A stretch of DNA of 64,000 bases from Flavobacteriaceae bacterium. Lineage in GTDB: Bacteria; Bacteroidota; Bacteroidia; Flavobacteriales; Flavobacteriaceae. The stretch is from the NCBI GenBank assembly GCA_030683815.1, contig JAUXPJ010000012.1, positions 99,350-163,349 of the forward strand, in the 5' to 3' direction. Below are positions 50,947 to 59,172 of the stretch, in pieces. Both the position numbers and the translations under genes were made by a program. The notes beneath the pieces are model-generated. The model was not told the origin of the DNA. It was given only the letters and a program-made list of their open reading frames with translations, and made no database searches. Position 1 is the stretch's first letter; every line of letters begins with the position of its first letter.

Positions 50947-51762
50947 ATGAAAACCCTTCGATTAATGACCATGTCAGCTGTTGTTATTCTCGCTTCAGCA
51001 ATTATCTCATGTGCAGTAGCGCCCAATTTTAGTAACGTTATATATTATCCAAAACTCCCATCTGACCGTGCAACAATGGAAAAAGTAACAACTCATATGT
51101 CAGATTTATTTAAAAAAAATCTTAAATCTGGGGTATTTGTAACTGATTCTACAACAAATCTCTCTTTTTTCGCAAATAACATTTTGGTATTGAATGATCG
51201 GATTGAATTTAAAAGTAAGAAACAAAAATCAACATTTTACTTTTCTAACCTATTGGATCGGACTATTGTAACAAAAGGATCTAATGTCACAAAAGGACTT
51301 AATGTCGAAATAGATAAATATTATACCATCTCTTTATATTTATTAGATATCACTAATAGTCAAGGGCTTGCAGATGATTTATTTTTCATGCAACGTCAAC
51401 AAATAAAAAAAAGATATGATACTTGGCTGGTTGGTTTTGAATCTTTAGCGGCACAGTATCGCGCCTTAAAAGTAAAACCGCCGGTTTCAGAAGATCAAAG
51501 AAGATATATTGTACAAGCCAATGCTTTAAATCAACAAAAAGAATACAACAAAGCGATTGGAATGTACAACAAAGCGATTGAATTGGATCGCATATCGTAT
51601 CCGACAGCATATTATAACGAAGCGCTGCTTTTTGCTCAGTTAAAAAATTATGATGCGGCCATTTACTGCATGAAAATATACCTGCTTTTTGAGCCAGATG
51701 CTCCTGATTCTAGAAGTGCGCAAGACAAAATTTATGAGTGGGAAATAATGATAAATCAATAA
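50947..51762 (+). CDS. TPR lipoprotein (cassette gene 1)
   Basis: A 271-residue envelope protein of unknown function. A lipoprotein signal ends ASAIISC with the lipidated Cys near 22. The middle is beta-rich, with short blocks resembling the neighbour (VLNDRIEFKSKKQKSTFYFS). The C-terminal 90 residues contain two TPR-like units: NQQKEYNKAIGMYNKAIELD and YNEALLFAQLKNYDAAIYCM. It ends DSRSAQDKIYEWEIM, shared nearly word for word with the next gene. It is 36 nt upstream of that gene. Probably anchors in a membrane and binds partner proteins through the TPRs. Confidence 0.85.
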   Translation: MKTLRLMTMSAVVILASAIISCAVAPNFSNVIYYPKLPSDRATMEKVTTHMSDLFKKNLKSGVFVTDSTTNLSFFANNILVLNDRIEFKSKKQKSTFYFSNLLDRTIVTKGSNVTKGLNVEIDKYYTISLYLLDITNSQGLADDLFFMQRQQIKKRYDTWLVGFESLAAQYRALKVKPPVSEDQRRYIVQANALNQQKEYNKAIGMYNKAIELDRISYPTAYYNEALLFAQLKNYDAAIYCMKIYLLFEPDAPDSRSAQDKIYEWEIMINQ

Positions 51763-51798
51763 TCAAACTAACGATATAATTTAACCAAATAACTTTTT

Positions 51799-52629
51799 AT
51801 GAATCATAAAAATTTAATTCGATTCCTGTCATTGATAATTGTTCTATTTTTAACAATAAACACAAATATTTTAGCACAGGCGGGCACTCCATTAATTAAA
51901 GGTGATTATGTGTATTATTACCCTAAACTTCAAGCTAAAAATTTGCCTTTAACTACAGTAAAATCAAATTTAGCCGATGTGTTAAAACAAGTTCACCAAG
52001 TGTACGACCCTAAAAATAAAAAAGATATTTTTTATCAAGATATCAAAGAAATTTTGGTTTTGGAAGATCGAATTGAAGTGAAAGCCCGGTCTAAAAAAAA
52101 CAATTTGACCCTCCCTTTTTCAAAATTAATTGATAGCACCTTTATTTTTTATACCTACCAAAAAGTTTGGCACTATGTGTATTTCCCTTCTTTGGTCAAT
52201 TTTGTCTTTTCTGATTTAAATAACGCACAAAAATTAGCAGATGATGTTTATTTCATTCAATATCCATTAATTAATAAGCGTCGAGACTCTTTAATAAATA
52301 TATTTAAACCCTTGGCAGCACAATATGGCGCCTTAAAAGTAAAACCGCCTGTTTCCGAAGAGCAAAGAAGATTGATTGTACAGGCCAATTTACTCAATCA
52401 ACAGAAAGAATATTTTGATGCCATCGGACTCTATAAAAAAGCAATCAAATTAGATCCAACAGCTTATCCGACGGCCTATTCTAATATAGCTTTACTGTAT
52501 GCTCAGGTAAATTTTTTTGATTATGCCATCTTCTTTATGAAAAAATACCTGCTTCTTGAGCCCAATGCTACGGATTCACGCAGTGCACAAGATAAAATTT
52601 ATGAATGGGAAATTATGATGCAAAAATAG
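51799..52629 (+). CDS. TPR secreted protein (cassette gene 2, paralogue of gene 1)
   Basis: A 276-residue paralogue of the preceding gene. It has an ordinary signal peptide (FLSLIIVLFLTINTNILAQA) instead of a lipobox, so it should be periplasmic or secreted. The central block VLEDRIEVKARSKKNNLTL and the two TPR units (NQQKEYFDAIGLYKKAIKLD, YSNIALLYAQVNFFDYAIFF) match gene 1, as does the ending DSRSAQDKIYEWEIM. Conservation is much stronger in the last 110 residues than the N-terminal half, down to DNA level, pointing to tandem duplication followed by divergence or to gene conversion at the 3' end. Confidence 0.85.
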   Translation: MNHKNLIRFLSLIIVLFLTINTNILAQAGTPLIKGDYVYYYPKLQAKNLPLTTVKSNLADVLKQVHQVYDPKNKKDIFYQDIKEILVLEDRIEVKARSKKNNLTLPFSKLIDSTFIFYTYQKVWHYVYFPSLVNFVFSDLNNAQKLADDVYFIQYPLINKRRDSLINIFKPLAAQYGALKVKPPVSEEQRRLIVQANLLNQQKEYFDAIGLYKKAIKLDPTAYPTAYSNIALLYAQVNFFDYAIFFMKKYLLLEPNATDSRSAQDKIYEWEIMMQK

Positions 52630-52655
52630 ATTTATGTACACTAACCCTCTTTATT

Positions 52656-54170
52656 ATGAACCAGATTACTAAGATATTTTGCAGTTTAATTCTGTTTATG
52701 GTATTATCTATAAATAGTTCAACTTTAACAGCCCAAACCATTCCGGCAGTTGGTAATCCAGTTTGTGCTTACTGCGGTACAAGAGTTCCTAATGGTATCC
52801 ATTCTTCCTCCTGTCCATATTATAGTTCCGTAAAATCAACCTCTAAATCATCTTCTACTCTATTAGTTCCCTCAACAAACATCAATAATATGATTACGGG
52901 AATGGTTTTTCAAAGTTTATTATCGGCTGTTTTCAGTTCTGGTTCCGGACCGAGTCAAAAAGAAATTGAAGCACAACAACAGGCAGAGGCCTTAGCAGCG
53001 GCAAAAGCTGCCGAAGAACAAAGAATTCAAGAAGCAATTGCCCTAGCTAAGTATCATGAAATGATGAAATCCTATAAATTATTGGAGGGCACTCAATCAT
53101 TGGGAGTCAAAAGTTTAACGAATACCAATTTGGATTTTAAAACCTTGGATGGAGAAGCTGAAACCCTTTCCGCAAACGCGAGAAAGCAATTCGAAGATCC
53201 CAATTTGTCACCTATTTCCGATTCAACAAAAATAGGAAACGGAACCCCTTTTTTTGGTGATACCATGCCAATTGTGGATATTCAGACATTGGTAGATATA
53301 GAAAATAATCCAAATGTGGTTGATTTGAGAGATTCTAAAAAATATATTGATGAAAAAATTAAAAATGACAGTATCCAAGTTGTAACGCTTTTAAGAAAAA
53401 ATGAAATTGATGGCAACGGAAAACCCATCCTCCAAAAACCAGATTGCGAAAAACTCGGGTATAAATTAAAATCCTATGTCAACCAAAGAAATCAGTTTCA
53501 AAAGACCATCAATCTTTCTCAAAATGAGCTTGAAATATGGGAAACAGCCAATCGAAATGCCTTAATAAATGCCGCTAAAGATGGCTTAGAATATTTTACC
53601 GGACAATTATTTGAGGGATTAAAAAATAGAGGAAATGCTGCAGATCGACTCCAACAGATCTATTCTAAAAATGCCAGGCAAATGGCTAAAGAAGGTATTA
53701 ATATCAGTGAAATACAAGCTAAAATAGATCGATTACGTTCTATATCTTCAACCGGACAAATAGCAGATCTCGCCAATAATATGAATGACTGGACTACATT
53801 TATCAAAGATGGAATGAGTAGTTTACTAATCAATCTCACCAATTCCAATAATGAAATAAATGAAATTTTTGAGAATCCTCAAATGCAAAAATATTTTCAA
53901 ACCGAAAAACCGGAGTTAAACGCACTGCTTGATATTTCAAAAATTGCGGCATCTAATGAAGTTTTCGGAAAATGGGTCGCTAAAAAAGTTCCAATAATTG
54001 CCGTTATCGAAATTTCAATTAAACAATCTTATAACGCGTTGGACTGGATACTTAGCTATAACAGAATCATCAAAGCTCAAAAAATTAATGGAGGTGTTTT
54101 GGATACCGCCAAATTTATTCAGAAAAATATTGATGATACCTATCTGGCTTTGAGCGAATGCCCTAATTAA
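52656..54170 (+). CDS. Exported protein with zinc-ribbon-like N-terminus (cassette gene 3)
   Basis: About 504 residues from the ATG at 52656, which gives a signal peptide (MNQITKIFCSLILFMVLSIN ending in TAQ). An upstream in-frame ATG would overlap gene 2 and bury this signal. Just after it, CAYCGTRVPNGIHSSSCPYY offers a Cys-X2-Cys and His/Cys set like a small zinc ribbon, unusual in an exported protein. An Ala/Glu-rich coiled-coil-like stretch (QQQAEALAAAKAAEEQRIQ) and a long helical region follow. No family recognised. It starts 27 nt after gene 2 and is clearly in the same cassette. Confidence 0.8.
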   Translation: MNQITKIFCSLILFMVLSINSSTLTAQTIPAVGNPVCAYCGTRVPNGIHSSSCPYYSSVKSTSKSSSTLLVPSTNINNMITGMVFQSLLSAVFSSGSGPSQKEIEAQQQAEALAAAKAAEEQRIQEAIALAKYHEMMKSYKLLEGTQSLGVKSLTNTNLDFKTLDGEAETLSANARKQFEDPNLSPISDSTKIGNGTPFFGDTMPIVDIQTLVDIENNPNVVDLRDSKKYIDEKIKNDSIQVVTLLRKNEIDGNGKPILQKPDCEKLGYKLKSYVNQRNQFQKTINLSQNELEIWETANRNALINAAKDGLEYFTGQLFEGLKNRGNAADRLQQIYSKNARQMAKEGINISEIQAKIDRLRSISSTGQIADLANNMNDWTTFIKDGMSSLLINLTNSNNEINEIFENPQMQKYFQTEKPELNALLDISKIAASNEVFGKWVAKKVPIIAVIEISIKQSYNALDWILSYNRIIKAQKINGGVLDTAKFIQKNIDDTYLALSECPN

Positions 54171-54327
54171 AAAATATTGAATTTACAGTTCTAACAGCAA
54201 ACCTTATTTCGTGTTGAATCTAGAAGTTAATTATATTTCATTCCGCAAAAAAATAATAAAACTGTCTGCCGACCGGCAATACTCATGTTTTTTTGAATTA
54301 CACACAATGGGTAATTTAAGAATAACG

Positions 54328-54335
54328 TAACTTTG
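54328..54335 (+). promoter_or_regulatory. -7 box TAACTTTG for yggS
   Basis: TAACTTTG followed by CA fits TAnnTTTG, 20 nt before the ATG at 54356. Confidence 0.48.
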
Positions 54336-54355
54336 CAGCTTTCAGATTAGAATTT

Positions 54356-55006
54356 ATGAGCATCGCAGAAAATCTTCAACAAATAAAAAATTCAATTCCT
54401 TTAACTGTAACGCTGGTTGCTGTAACCAAAACAAAATCAGTTACAGAAATTATGGAAGCTTATGATGCCGGTCAGCGCGATTTTGGCGAAAATAAAATTC
54501 AGGAAATGGTGGCTAAATATGAACTGCTTCCGAAAGATATTTGTTGGCATATGATAGGTCATTTGCAAAGCAACAAGGTGAAATATATGGCTGAATTTGT
54601 GCATTTAGTTCACGGTGTTGACAAATTTAAAACACTTGTTGAAATTAATAAACAAGCTCAAAAATATAACAGAATTATCAATTGTCTGTTACAAGTTCAT
54701 ATTGCAAAAGAAGAAACTAAATTCGGATTTAGTTTTGATGAAATTACGGCCATTTTAAATAATCAAGAATACCAATCACTTCAAAATGTGAAAGTTATAG
54801 GTTTAATGGGCATGGCTACTTTTACAGAGGATGAAACTCAGATACAAGCTGAATTTCATTTATTATCACAATATTTTCAAACATTAAAAGTAAAATATCC
54901 ACAATTCACAACACTATCAATGGGGATGAGCAGTGATTATTCCATTGCAATTATGGAAGGAAGTACTGTAATTAGAGTTGGAAGTGCTATATTTGGAAGA
55001 CGTTAA
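54356..55006 (+). CDS. yggS: YggS-family PLP homeostasis protein
   Basis: A 216-residue PLP-binding protein (PLPBP/YggS/PROSC) that buffers pyridoxal phosphate; no catalysis is known. The Schiff-base lysine is in VTLVAVTKTKSVTEI (about 25), followed by FGENKIQEMVAKYE, WHMIGHLQSNKVKYM (about 62), KFGFSFDEI and SMGMSSDYSIAIMEGST with the phosphate-binding turn (about 182-198). It ends TVIRVGSAIFGRR, as in the family. It is followed 37 nt later by the exonuclease fusion. Confidence 0.95.
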   Translation: MSIAENLQQIKNSIPLTVTLVAVTKTKSVTEIMEAYDAGQRDFGENKIQEMVAKYELLPKDICWHMIGHLQSNKVKYMAEFVHLVHGVDKFKTLVEINKQAQKYNRIINCLLQVHIAKEETKFGFSFDEITAILNNQEYQSLQNVKVIGLMGMATFTEDETQIQAEFHLLSQYFQTLKVKYPQFTTLSMGMSSDYSIAIMEGSTVIRVGSAIFGRR

Positions 55007-55043
55007 TTACAATCATCAACTATAAAAAAATTCAGTTAAACGG

Positions 55044-56123
55044 ATGTACGCCATTATCGATATAGAAACAAGCGGCGGGAAGTTCAATGAAGAAGGAATT
55101 ACCGAAATTGCCATTTATAAGTTTGATGGAGAACTTGTTGTTGATAAATTTATAAGTTTGGTCAATCCGGAACGAGAAATTGATCCGTTTGTTGTTCAAC
55201 TTACAGGAATTACAGATCTGATGGTTAAAAATGCTCCCAAGTTTTATGAAGTTGCCAAACGCATTATTGAAATTACCAGCGATTGTATTTTTGTGGCGCA
55301 TAATGTCTCATTTGATTATCGGGTTATACAAACAGAATTTAGACGGTTGGGTTTTGAATACGAACGGTTAACACTTTGTACGGTATCATTAAGTAAAAAA
55401 TTAATTTCAGATCAACCTTCCTACAGTCTTGGAAAATTATGCAGATCTATCGGAATTCCAATTTTAGAACGGCATCGCGCCAATGGCGATGCTATGGCCA
55501 CTGTTAAGTTATTTAAAATTTTATTGGAGCGAGATTTTGAGAAGAATATCATTAAAGAAGCACTTAAAACATCTGATGTTAAAATATTGAAATCAGGTTT
55601 TTTAAAAATTATTGATCCATTGCCAACCGATGCCGGAATATTTTATTTACACAATGAAAACGGTGACATTATTTATATCGGGAAAAGTAAAAACATTCGA
55701 AAAAAAGTGAGTAACTTTTTCTTACAAACCAATAAAACAGGATTGTATATTCAGCAAAATGTACATTCAGTTTCCTATGAAAAAACAGGAAATGAATTGT
55801 TTGCAACCATCAAACACTATCAAGAAATCACTAATAATAAACCATTATTGAACAAACGGATTTTAAATCATGCTAAAAAAGTAACTTTCAGCAATGATCA
55901 TTTTCTGATAATCGATAAAGGTAGAAATATTAGTGAGAAATCAGTTATTATGATTGAAAACAATAATCTTACCGGTTTTGGTTATGTGGAGTTACACTAT
56001 CAAATCAATAATATTGAAGTCTTAAAAACATTGATTACTCCGATAGAAAATTCAGCACAACTTAGAAATTTAGTTAAAGATCATCTTATTAAAAGAAGGG
56101 TTGAAAAAATAGTCAGATTTTAG
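55044..56123 (+). CDS. DnaQ-type exonuclease fused to a GIY-YIG domain
   Basis: A 359-residue protein with two nuclease-type domains. Residues 1-170 are a DEDDh exonuclease: AIIDIETSGGKFNEEGITEI (first Asp and Glu), IFVAHNVSFDYRVIQ (Asp) and HRANGDAMATVKLF (His and last Asp), like polymerase III epsilon. Residues about 195-280 are a UvrC-type GIY-YIG domain (AGIFYLHN, then IIYIGKSKNIRKKVSNFF). Such fusions occur in Bacteroidota and Actinobacteria and are thought to act in DNA repair, combining trimming and incision. No UvrC helix-hairpin-helix part is present. The final 80 residues are unassigned. Confidence 0.9.
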   Translation: MYAIIDIETSGGKFNEEGITEIAIYKFDGELVVDKFISLVNPEREIDPFVVQLTGITDLMVKNAPKFYEVAKRIIEITSDCIFVAHNVSFDYRVIQTEFRRLGFEYERLTLCTVSLSKKLISDQPSYSLGKLCRSIGIPILERHRANGDAMATVKLFKILLERDFEKNIIKEALKTSDVKILKSGFLKIIDPLPTDAGIFYLHNENGDIIYIGKSKNIRKKVSNFFLQTNKTGLYIQQNVHSVSYEKTGNELFATIKHYQEITNNKPLLNKRILNHAKKVTFSNDHFLIIDKGRNISEKSVIMIENNNLTGFGYVELHYQINNIEVLKTLITPIENSAQLRNLVKDHLIKRRVEKIVRF

Positions 56124-56141
56124 CATGGCTTTAACCATTGT

Positions 56142-56207
56142 ATGAGTTATTATTATTTCAATAAAATTATCAACCTAAACTTTAATTCAACAATCATAAA
56201 CATTTGA
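56142..56207 (+). CDS. 21-codon ORF overlapping the miaA start (DUF302 relic or leader)
   Basis: ATG at 56142 reads MSYYYFNKIINLNFNSTI and ends at TGA 56205-56207, which overlaps the miaA TTG start (56204-56206) as TTGA. The opening resembles the DUF302 N-terminus MSYYFNKILKNRSFEEA at 40751, so it may be the stump of a lost DUF302 gene. Whatever its origin, the stop/start overlap would allow translational coupling to miaA. Confidence 0.4.
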   Translation: MSYYYFNKIINLNFNSTIINI

Positions 56208-57142
56208 ATAAAAAATATTTAATATCTATTATCGGGCCTACAGCTATTGGTAAAACCGCTTTGAGTATTCCTATTGCGCAGCATTTTAATACAGAAATTA
56301 TTTCGTGTGATTCACGTCAGTTTTATAAAGAAATGAAGATAGGTACTGCAGTTCCATCATCAGAAGAATTACAAGCAATTAAACATCATTTTATCCGCAA
56401 TTTATCTATTCATGATGATTACAATGTCGGGAATTTTGAAAATGATGCCATCAATTTATTGGACCAACTTTATCAAAATCATCACGTGGTAGTTTTAGTT
56501 GGTGGAAGCGGACTTTATGTTGATGCTCTTTTGAAAGGGTTGGATGATTTTCCAAAAGTAAATCCACAAATTAGAAAACAGTTAAAGTCTGATTTAGAAA
56601 AGAACGGACTTATTTATCTACAGGAAAAGTTAAAGAAATTAGATTTAGAAACTTATCAAAATATTGAACTTCAAAATACACACAGAGTCATTCGTGCCTT
56701 AGAAATCTGTATCGGCACCAGCCAACCTTACTCCTGCTTTTTAAAGAAATCTGCCAAAAACAGGAACTTTATTCCCATCAAAATAGGTTTAATGGCGGAT
56801 AGAAACATTATTTATGACAGAATTAATCGGCGGGTGGATTTAATGATGCAAAATGGCTTGTTGGATGAAGTTATTCAACTTAGAAATTTTGAAAAATTAA
56901 ACGCCTTACAAACTGTTGGCTACAAAGAATTGTTTCAATATCTAAATGATGAAATTACGTTGGAATCTGCCGTAGAAGAAATCAAAAAGAATACACGCCG
57001 GTTTGCCAAACGGCAGTTAACCTGGTTTAGAAAAGACCCTGAAATTACTTGGTTTGATTGGAAAACGGATATTTCAGCAATTTTAGAATCCATTCATCGG
57101 CAAATGGAGAATATTAACAAGATGAAAGAATACAGATCATAG
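56204..57142 (+). CDS. miaA: tRNA dimethylallyltransferase
   Basis: Adds a dimethylallyl group to A37 of tRNAs reading UNN codons (EC 2.5.1.75). The 312 residues have the P-loop SIIGPTAIGKTALSI (about 8), ISCDSRQFYKEMKIGTAVPS (about 36, catalytic Asp and DSRQ signature), LVGGSGLYVDALLKGLDD (about 97), and the C-terminal LQTVGYKELFQYLNDE and FAKRQLTWFR (about 285). The frame begins with TTG at 56204, giving MNKKYLISIIGPT; no ATG is available upstream without the intervening short ORF. Identity is firm. Confidence 0.95.
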   Translation: MNKKYLISIIGPTAIGKTALSIPIAQHFNTEIISCDSRQFYKEMKIGTAVPSSEELQAIKHHFIRNLSIHDDYNVGNFENDAINLLDQLYQNHHVVVLVGGSGLYVDALLKGLDDFPKVNPQIRKQLKSDLEKNGLIYLQEKLKKLDLETYQNIELQNTHRVIRALEICIGTSQPYSCFLKKSAKNRNFIPIKIGLMADRNIIYDRINRRVDLMMQNGLLDEVIQLRNFEKLNALQTVGYKELFQYLNDEITLESAVEEIKKNTRRFAKRQLTWFRKDPEITWFDWKTDISAILESIHRQMENINKMKEYRS

Positions 57143-57275
57143 ATAAAAGTCTATTATTATAATAATCAATAATTTACAGCATTTTCTTTTCCTTATATTA
57201 CCGTTAATTTAATAATAAAAATATGCTGTAAAAAACTCCATTTAATTAGATAATTATTGTTTAAAAAATAAAAAA

Positions 57276-57596
57276 ATGAATCAAATATTAGTGTTGCAAG
57301 ATTTAGGAATTTCATCCTTAAAATTGAATGATTTATTATCAACTTTAATCACAGAAAATCAGATAATTAACGGTTTTTCTGACGTCAATTTAATTTATGA
57401 AAGCATCCAAATTATCATCACCATCAAAGAAAAAGTGAACGAAACACTTTTAAAACAATTTCCAAATACAAAATTAATCGCAGTTGCATTTTCCGGTTTT
57501 GATGTTGTTGATGTAGATTATTGCATAGAAAAACTGAAAAACCATTTTTCAGTATTGTACCCGATTTATCAGAAGATGAATCTCTTTTATCTTTAA
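57276..57596 (+). pseudogene. N-terminal remnant of a D-2-hydroxyacid dehydrogenase
   Basis: A 106-residue frame in which NQILVLQDLGISSLKLNDLL and especially KQFPNTKLIAVAFSGFDVVD (about 60-79) followed by VDYCIEK match the N-terminal substrate domain of 2-hydroxyacid dehydrogenases, where the usual sequence is like LIAVAFTGFD-VDLDACKEKGI. After CIEK the similarity ends abruptly and the frame stops at 57596. The NAD-binding domain is absent. It may be an expressed small protein, but a truncated gene is more likely. Confidence 0.6.
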
Positions 57597-57715
57597 TCTT
57601 TTATCAAACATCAGGATAACTTTCAACTTTAATTTTCCTGCCCTGATTTCTATGACAGAACCAAATCATTTTTATACATCATTTGTTTTTGTTCTTTTCG
57701 TTTGACCGCAAAGAA

Positions 57716-57873
57716 CCAAAAAATCAAGACTGCTTAAAAAAGTCAGGAAAATCTGCGGAACGACCCTCCACCCATAAAAAGAACCCTCCCGATTGCATCG
57801 GGATCAAACAGCTTTTTATCGTTTGGCCTTTGCGCTGCTTCCCCGATTTTTACAACTTTTTTAAGGATGTCGG
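57716..57873. repeat. Palindromic element Z, copy 1
   Basis: About 158 bp. Outer perfect arms CTTAAAAAAGT (57733-57743) and ACTTTTTTAAG (57855-57865). Inner arms ATAAAAAG (57774-57781) and CTTTTTAT (57812-57819). A central hairpin TCCCGAT-TGC-ATCGGGA (57787-57803). Copy 2 at 59687-59832 has the same order and arms with a different central loop. Confidence 0.85.
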
Positions 57874-57995
57874 CTTAAATTAAGTGTAGAGGATGGAATT
57901 AAGAAGATAGAATCTCATTTGGAATTGTTTAATAGTTCGGCTAGCTCCTTCAAAGGTTTAAAGTTGGTTAATTTAGAATTATGAATTGTTAATTA

Positions 57996-58016
57996 TCAAT
58001 TGTCAATTGTCAATTA
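57996..58016. repeat. Heptamer tandem tract (TCAATTG)x3
   Basis: TCAATTG, TCAATTG, TCAATTA in tandem, one base from the stop codon of the minus-strand permease (58018-58020). Confidence 0.75.
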
Positions 58017-58017
58017 T

Positions 58018-58944
58018 TTAAACCGTGTCTATAAAACTTTTCTCTGTTTTGTTAAATATAGCAATTCCCAGTAAAAAAACTACCAAGGTAAACAACAAGG
58101 TATAACCCATCCAAAACCAAGAAAATGAACCGTCGTTTAATAACATATAACGAGCTGTTTCAGTAATATGTGCCATGGGATTGTATTGTACCAACCAGGT
58201 ATAATCTGGTAATTTTTCTTGTATTAAGGCGATGGGATACATCACGGCTGAGAGATACATCAGCAATTGAACTCCAAATCCGACCAAGAACGATAAATCG
58301 CGGTATTTGGTAACCATAGAGGAGATAATCATTCCAAAGCCCAATCCTAAAAAACCCATAATGATGACTAAAACCGGGAATAATACGACTGATTTATGGG
58401 GAGTAACTGGTACGCCGCTGGCTGCAAAATATAAATAAAAGGCAATGAAAATCAGCAGTTGAATTCCGAATTTAATCAGGTTGGAAACTACGACTGAAAG
58501 TGGCATAATCAATCGTGGAAAATAGACTTTTCCAAAAATTCCGGCATTGGCTTTAAAGGTATCCGACGTGGTGGTTAAACAGGTGGAAAAATAATTCCAT
58601 GCTGTTATTCCCGCTAAATTAAATAGAAATGGAGGAACCGTTCCTGTATCAATTCCGGCCACTTTATTAAAAATGAGTGTAAAAATGACCGAAGTAAATA
58701 AGGGCTGAATTAAATACCACAGCGGTCCTAAAATAGTTTGTTTATAGAGCGTGATTACATCTCGCTTGACAAACAACAACAGCAAATCCCGGTATTGCCA
58801 AATTTCTTTGAGATTCAACCTGAAAATATTGTCTTTGGGTTTTATTTCAAAGAGCCAATCGGGTTCAGTTTCGTTTGTTTTAGGTAGTTGTTCTTGGTTC
58901 ATGGTGGCAATTGCATTCGTAAGATAGTCATTGAAATTAATCAA
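58018..58944 (-). CDS. ABC-2 polysaccharide-export permease (Wzm/TagG family)
   Basis: A 308-residue inner-membrane protein with six or so helices, the permease half of an exporter for O-antigen, teichoic-acid-like or capsular polymers. Key stretches are LLLLFVKRDVITLYKQTILG (coupling region, about 51-70), PLWYLIQPLFTSVIFTLIFN and KVYFPRLIMPLSVVVSNLIK. Such permeases work with a Wzt-type ATPase, normally the next gene, but none is in the 58-60 kb region on either strand; repeats flank both sides instead. A two-box promoter lies immediately upstream. It probably uses an ATPase encoded elsewhere or has been cut off from its operon. Confidence 0.9.
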   Translation of the reverse strand: MINFNDYLTNAIATMNQEQLPKTNETEPDWLFEIKPKDNIFRLNLKEIWQYRDLLLLFVKRDVITLYKQTILGPLWYLIQPLFTSVIFTLIFNKVAGIDTGTVPPFLFNLAGITAWNYFSTCLTTTSDTFKANAGIFGKVYFPRLIMPLSVVVSNLIKFGIQLLIFIAFYLYFAASGVPVTPHKSVVLFPVLVIIMGFLGLGFGMIISSMVTKYRDLSFLVGFGVQLLMYLSAVMYPIALIQEKLPDYTWLVQYNPMAHITETARYMLLNDGSFSWFWMGYTLLFTLVVFLLGIAIFNKTEKSFIDTV

Positions 58945-58957
58945 TCCTTTTCAAGTC

Positions 58958-58988
58958 CAAACATAGTAATTTGCGGGTTGATTTCAAA
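58958..58988 (-). promoter_or_regulatory. Bacteroidota-type promoter for the export permease
   Basis: Minus-strand TTTG (58988-58985), 19 nt, then TATGTTTG (58965-58958), the best full match to TTTG-N17-23-TAnnTTTG in the window. It lies 14 nt before the ATG at 58944. Confidence 0.65.
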
Positions 58989-59172
58989 AGTTTCAATGGT
59001 ATTTGTTGAACTGATGAACTGTTGAATCGTAGGAAGTCAATGAAGATTCATTTACATAACTCTATCAAGTACTTCTCATTCTTCTTTTTCCTCTTAAGTA
59101 ACTGAATTTTACTATTTGAAAATCAAATATTTACGAATTTCTTCTTTATCTTTTTTGCTGGTCCAAAAAAGA

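Larger units (their letters stand above)
57597..58017. other. Gene-free stretch: palindromic element Z copy 1 and heptamer tract
   Basis: No supported gene in 421 bp. Element Z copy 1 lies at 57716-57873, and a heptamer tract sits at 57996-58016 beside the permease stop codon. A 66-codon frame over element Z is not credible as a gene because the element recurs as non-coding DNA. Confidence 0.7.

Noticed and set aside
52605..52655. Upstream in-frame ATG for cassette gene 3
   Set aside because: It would overlap gene 2 and place a non-signal stretch before a clear signal peptide that starts at 52656.
57683..57883. 66-codon frame in the gap after the dehydrogenase remnant
   Set aside because: It is made entirely of element Z, which recurs without the same frame at 59.7 kb.
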